DNA of 7,845 nt, taken from the NCBI RefSeq assembly GCF_938029485.1, contig NZ_CALHGC010000007.1, positions 1 to 7,845 on the forward strand, given 5' to 3'. Origin of the DNA: an uncultured Treponema sp. (lineage in GTDB: Bacteria; Spirochaetota; Spirochaetia; Treponematales; Treponemataceae). The notes below the pieces were generated by a model, which saw only the letters and a program-made list of their open reading frames with translations, made no database searches and was not told where the DNA came from. The translations under genes and the position numbers were made by a program. Of this stretch, positions 5,214 through 7,845 are shown one piece after another (position 1 is the first letter of the stretch; each line of letters starts with the position of its first letter).

Positions 5214-7195
5214 ATCGAAAACTTCTTCTTCATCTGGGCAAACATCTTGGCGATGTCTTCTTCCTCAGCTTCGGTGTCCGGCTCATGATACTGCACCAGC
5301 TCCGCAGGAATTTCTTCCAAGAACGGCGAGGGACTGCACTCCAACAAACCAGCCTGCCTGCGCCGAGTCCGGCAGCTCGTAATGATCAGCTTGTCGCGGG
5401 CGCGGGTAATGGCGACATAGAACAGGCGGCGCTCTTCTTCCACATCTCCCGCATTTTCTTCCATACTACGGGCATGGGGGATAATGCCTTCCTCGGCGCC
5501 GGCGATAAACACTACCGGGAACTCCAATCCCTTCGCTGCGTGGATGGTCATGATATTCACCTCGCCGGTATCTTCCTCATTTTGATCATCGCGGCTCAGC
5601 AGCGTAATCCTGTTGAGATAAGTATACAGCGAAGGGTCAAAGTTGTCGGGGTTTGTCTCCCACGTGTCGATGGACTGCAAGAGGCTTTCGATATTCAAAA
5701 ACTTAAAGCGCGCCGCTTTTTCGTTCTTCTGAAATTCCTGCGTCAAATAATCAAAATACTGAATCCGCTCCACGAGTTTCCGCACCTTGTTTGCCAAGCC
5801 CTTTCCCGAAAGCAGCTGTTTCCGCTCGGAGTTGATCAGCTCGACAAATTCCTCCAAATCGGCAAGGCTCTTTTCGCGGAAGTCGTCCGGCGGACGCTCA
5901 AGCAGCGCATGAATCGCCATGCGGATAGAGCACTCCTTTTCCGTTGCGATTGCGGAGAGCACTTCCAGTGTTTTTTTTCCGATACCGCGCCGCGGTGTGT
6001 TGATAATACGCAGGAGGTTAATATCATCGTCGGGATTCGCAATCACCCGCAGATAGCTGATAATGTCTTTAATTTCTTTGCGCTGAAAAAAGCTCGTGCC
6101 GCCGGACATCCGGTACGGAATATTGGCATCGAGGAAGGCTTCTTCAATCGCGCGCCCTAAGCCGTTGGTGCGGATCAAAACACCGAAGTCCGCATAGCTC
6201 CGGTTCTCGCGCATCTTCTCCGTAAGGATAGTGTCCGCAATAAAGTCAGCCTCTGCCGCCTCATTCTCCGGGATAAAAATTTCAATCGGCTTGCCGGAGC
6301 CGTTCCCCGACCACAGCGCTTTTTCCTTCCGGTTGGTATTGTGCGAAATCACCCCGTTCGCAGCCGCTAAAATCGTACCGGTGGAACGGTAATTCTGCTC
6401 AAGCTTAATCTCCACCAGATGCGGAAAGTCCTTTTCAAACAGGCGGATATTTTCGTAATTCGCCCCCCGCCACGAATAAATAGACTGATCATCATCGCCT
6501 ACCACGCAGACATTATCATCCGCAATCAAATGCATCATCTGATACTGCTGAATACTCGTGTCCTGAAACTCATCCACCATCACATACCGGTAGCGGTTCT
6601 TGTACACCGCAAGCACATCGGGATGTTCGGTAAAAAGCTTAATCGGCAGCATAATCAAATCGTCAAAATCCACCGCATTGAACAGCTTGAGTCCCGCCTG
6701 ATATTCGTTATACAGCGGACGATACACCGCCGTCTGCGCCGTAAAGTTTTTCTGCCCCGTCTTTATCTGAGAAAACAGCGTCCCCACTCCGTACACATCG
6801 AGCGTTTCCGTTGCAATTTTCAGTTCCTTCGCCGACTCACGTATCAGCTGATTGCGGTCTACCTCATCGTAAATGCTAAAGTTCTGCCGCCATCCCAGCC
6901 GGTCAATATATTCCCGCAGGATTTTCACCCCCAGCGCGTGAAAAGTACTAATCGTTAAATTCTGTAACTTCTTACCCGTCAGCTCTTTAATCCGCTGCTC
7001 CATCTCCCGCGCCGCCTTGTTCGTAAAGGTCAACGCCAAAATCTGCGACTGAGGAATCCCGCTTTCCAGCATGTGCGCAATCCTAAACGTAATCACGCGC
7101 GTCTTCCCCGACCCCGCCCCCGCAATAATCAGCACCGGCCCGTTAATCGTATTGACCGCCTTCGCCTGCTCAGGATTCAAATGTTCCGTATTCAT
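5210..7195 (-). CDS. rep: ATP-dependent DNA helicase, Rep/UvrD (SF1A) family
   Basis: The gene encodes 661 residues, close to Rep length (E. coli Rep has 673) and shorter than UvrD/PcrA (about 720). All superfamily 1A motifs are present: Walker A AGAGSGKT (25-32), motif Ia TFTNKAA (56-62), motif II DEFQD (208-212), motif III GDDDQSIYSWRGA (233-245), NYRS (268-271), motif V TIHAAKGLEFPVVF (550-563) and motif VI RRLFYVAITRAR (589-600). The enzyme moves 3' to 5' on single-stranded DNA using ATP; Rep clears proteins ahead of replication forks. The N-terminal stretch, including ISTFHALGVKILRE, is closer to Rep than to UvrD. The Tudor-like C-terminal domain of UvrD/PcrA is not seen; the tail is acidic, then ends with basic MKKKFSM. 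There is no clear ribosome binding site before the ATG; the preceding bases are pyrimidine-rich. The exact choice of rep rather than pcrA/uvrD is likely but not certain. Confidence 0.93.
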   Translation of the reverse strand: MNTEHLNPEQAKAVNTINGPVLIIAGAGSGKTRVITFRIAHMLESGIPQSQILALTFTNKAAREMEQRIKELTGKKLQNLTISTFHALGVKILREYIDRLGWRQNFSIYDEVDRNQLIRESAKELKIATETLDVYGVGTLFSQIKTGQKNFTAQTAVYRPLYNEYQAGLKLFNAVDFDDLIMLPIKLFTEHPDVLAVYKNRYRYVMVDEFQDTSIQQYQMMHLIADDNVCVVGDDDQSIYSWRGANYENIRLFEKDFPHLVEIKLEQNYRSTGTILAAANGVISHNTNRKEKALWSGNGSGKPIEIFIPENEAAEADFIADTILTEKMRENRSYADFGVLIRTNGLGRAIEEAFLDANIPYRMSGGTSFFQRKEIKDIISYLRVIANPDDDINLLRIINTPRRGIGKKTLEVLSAIATEKECSIRMAIHALLERPPDDFREKSLADLEEFVELINSERKQLLSGKGLANKVRKLVERIQYFDYLTQEFQKNEKAARFKFLNIESLLQSIDTWETNPDNFDPSLYTYLNRITLLSRDDQNEEDTGEVNIMTIHAAKGLEFPVVFIAGAEEGIIPHARSMEENAGDVEEERRLFYVAITRARDKLIITSCRTRRRQAGLLECSPSPFLEEIPAELVQYHEPDTEAEEEDIAKMFAQMKKKFSM

Positions 7196-7210
7196 AAGAG
7201 AGAGGAGTAT

Positions 7211-7239
7211 AGCATAAAAGATAAGGAAAAGATACGGAA
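7211..7239 (-). promoter_or_regulatory. Possible promoter of the rep helicase gene
   Basis: Read on the minus strand, TTCCGT (7234-7239) and TATGCT (7211-7216) are separated by 17 bases and resemble -35 and -10 boxes, with about three and four matches out of six to the consensus. Transcription would start near 7204, giving a leader of only about eight bases. That agrees with the absence of a Shine-Dalgarno sequence. The match is modest, so this is tentative. Confidence 0.25.
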
Positions 7240-7279
7240 GAAGTGGGCCTTTTGGTTCTTGTTTAGGTGGTTATTTGGT

Positions 7280-7506
7280 GGGGGAAGTCTCCCCCTGAGC
7301 GTCATAAAAGTACGCCTTTTCTGCCGTATTCGAGTAACGTTTTTCCGCTGCGCTGCAAAAATTACTGCTGCGCAGAACAAGCGGCGCACTTGTTATTCCG
7401 CTACCCCCTCGTCAAAAATGTACATCCTTGTACATTTTTGACTGCGAGTTTCGGACAAAGCCGAAACATCGCTGCTGCGTGGAACCACTGCCATCCGTGG
7501 CAGTTC
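7280..7506. repeat. Cluster of short hairpins in the gene-free rep-to-nuclease gap
   Basis: The 373-base stretch between the two divergent genes (7196-7568) shows no convincing coding sequence but a run of inverted repeats. These are GGGGGA/TCCCCC (7280-7285/7290-7295), CTGCGC/GCGCAG with inner GCA/TGC (7348-7375), AACAAG/CTTGTT (7376-7394), and a perfect 14 bp stem GTCAAAAATGTACA (7411-7424) with TGTACATTTTTGAC (7429-7442). Then come GCGA-GTTTCGG/CCGAAAC-TCGC with one bulged A (7444-7472) and ACTGCCA/TGGCAGT (7487-7504). The 14 bp and final stems share the loop pattern CATCCKTG, although their arms differ. The pattern suggests dispersed intergenic repeat units placed side by side. A T-rich arm follows the long stem only as part of the stem itself, so terminator activity is uncertain. 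Confidence 0.75.
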
Positions 7507-7517
7507 TGATAATATGA

Positions 7518-7547
7518 TTGTTATAATGGAAAAAACTATGTTATAAT
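7518..7547 (+). promoter_or_regulatory. Tandem extended -10 promoter elements before the nuclease gene
   Basis: TGTTATAAT occurs twice, at 7519-7527 and 7539-7547, exactly 20 bases apart. Each is a perfect TATAAT with an upstream TGn extension. For the downstream box, TTGTTA (7518-7523) is a possible -35 with an 18-base spacer, and it overlaps the upstream -10 box. The downstream box lies 21 bases before the ATG at 7569. The upstream box has no good -35 but could work as an extended -10 promoter. Confidence 0.6.
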
Positions 7548-7568
7548 AATACCTAACGGAGAAAAAAG

Positions 7569-7845
7569 ATGAGAAAGCCTTTTGATGATTTGACGATAAT
7601 AGACGATTATATATTTTGCTTGGTCATGCAAAATAAATCGATCTGTACAACAGTATTGAATATGGTACTTGCAAATTCGATTGGTCCAATTACTGATATT
7701 ACATATCAAAAAACGTTCGACCAAATGGGCTACGCAAAAGGCATTCGGCTTGATGTGTGGGTTACCGGCAGCAATGGCAATGTTTATGACGTAGAGATGC
7801 AAACAACCAATAAACAAGATCTTGCCAAACGTCTACGCTACTATC
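7569..7845 (+). CDS. Rpn/PD-(D/E)XK nuclease family protein (5' part, runs off the window)
   Basis: Ninety-two complete codons are visible before the window ends. The N-terminus DDLTIIDDYIFCLVMQNKSI is followed by the core KGIRLDVWV, a short turn, then VYDVEMQTTN. This gives the catalytic pattern Asp62 - Glu76-x-Gln78 of the PD-(D/E)XK nuclease family transposase/Rpn group, in which the usual Lys is replaced by Gln. The DLAKRLRYY that follows is also typical. Full proteins of this type are usually about 250-320 residues, so roughly a third is present. These proteins are encoded in many copies in some bacteria, including spirochaetes, and Rpn proteins promote recombination or act in defence in E. 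coli. GGAG (7558-7561) lies seven bases before the ATG. Codon use appears more AT-rich than in the flagellar genes and helicase, which could fit horizontal origin. Confidence 0.88.
   Translation, partial: MRKPFDDLTIIDDYIFCLVMQNKSICTTVLNMVLANSIGPITDITYQKTFDQMGYAKGIRLDVWVTGSNGNVYDVEMQTTNKQDLAKRLRYY

Noticed and set aside
5147..6160. Long plus-strand open frame opposite the helicase gene (337 residues)
   Set aside because: It is antisense to clear helicase motifs and has no family resemblance; it is a codon-bias shadow.
7192..7389. A 65-residue minus-strand open frame upstream of rep
   Set aside because: It overlaps the start of rep and the hairpin region, lacks a ribosome binding site and has a skewed basic composition; judged spurious.
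7411..7442. CRISPR-like repeat array
   Set aside because: The hairpins have different arms and irregular spacing with no repeated unit and spacers.
7267..7509. An 80-residue plus-strand open frame between rep and the nuclease gene
   Set aside because: It is made of the hairpin repeats, is rich in Cys, His, Pro and Trp, has no ribosome binding site and shows no recognisable domain; likely non-coding.
7200..7568. Integron attC site or cassette junction, considered because some treponemes carry a chromosomal integron
   Set aside because: ACCTAAC (7551-7557) fits an inverse core, but no properly placed GTTRRRY partner or attC-type fold was found.

Overview
The window looks like a chromosomal segment of a spirochaete, most probably an oral or animal-associated Treponema. 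I infer this from the gene order flgN-flgK-flgL-fliW-csrA, the style of the proteins and the moderate G+C. The species is not determined; the T. vincentii/T. medium group would fit better than the more AT-rich T. denticola, but this is inference only.

Layout. Positions 1-216 hold no gene. They contain a long imperfect palindrome (26-154) and the leader of flgN. A plus-strand flagellar cluster follows: flgN (217-711, hook-junction chaperone), flgK (792-2669, HAP1), flgL (2839-4083, HAP3), fliW (4108-4554) and csrA (4548-4769). fliW and csrA overlap by 7 bases. A second long palindrome (2676-2821) fills the flgK-flgL gap. Converging on this cluster from the minus strand are a Rep/UvrD-type helicase gene (5210-7195) and, directly downstream of it, a 98-codon remnant of an extended short-chain dehydrogenase/NAD-dependent epimerase gene (4917-5213). 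Positions 7196-7568 hold no convincing gene but carry a string of short hairpins, followed by two tandem extended -10 boxes. These lead into the 5' part of a PD-(D/E)XK (Rpn/transposase-like) nuclease gene (7569 to the window end).

How the genes work together. FlgN is expected to escort FlgK and FlgL to the flagellar export gate. FlgK and FlgL form the hook-filament junction. FliW and CsrA make up a flagellin-sensing partner switch, known from Bacillus subtilis, that controls translation of flagellin mRNA. Placing the junction proteins, their chaperone and the switch together ties late flagellar assembly to translation control.

The most unusual signal is the pair of palindromes. Their central units (49-129 and 2710-2790) are both exactly 81 bases and in the same orientation. 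They share a nearly identical 33-base core with a conserved asymmetric internal loop, while the outer stems differ by base changes that mostly keep pairing. Each unit is wrapped in a further inverted repeat of unrelated sequence. They look like copies of a dispersed, structure-selected element (REP-like or MITE-like) lodged in the flagellar locus.
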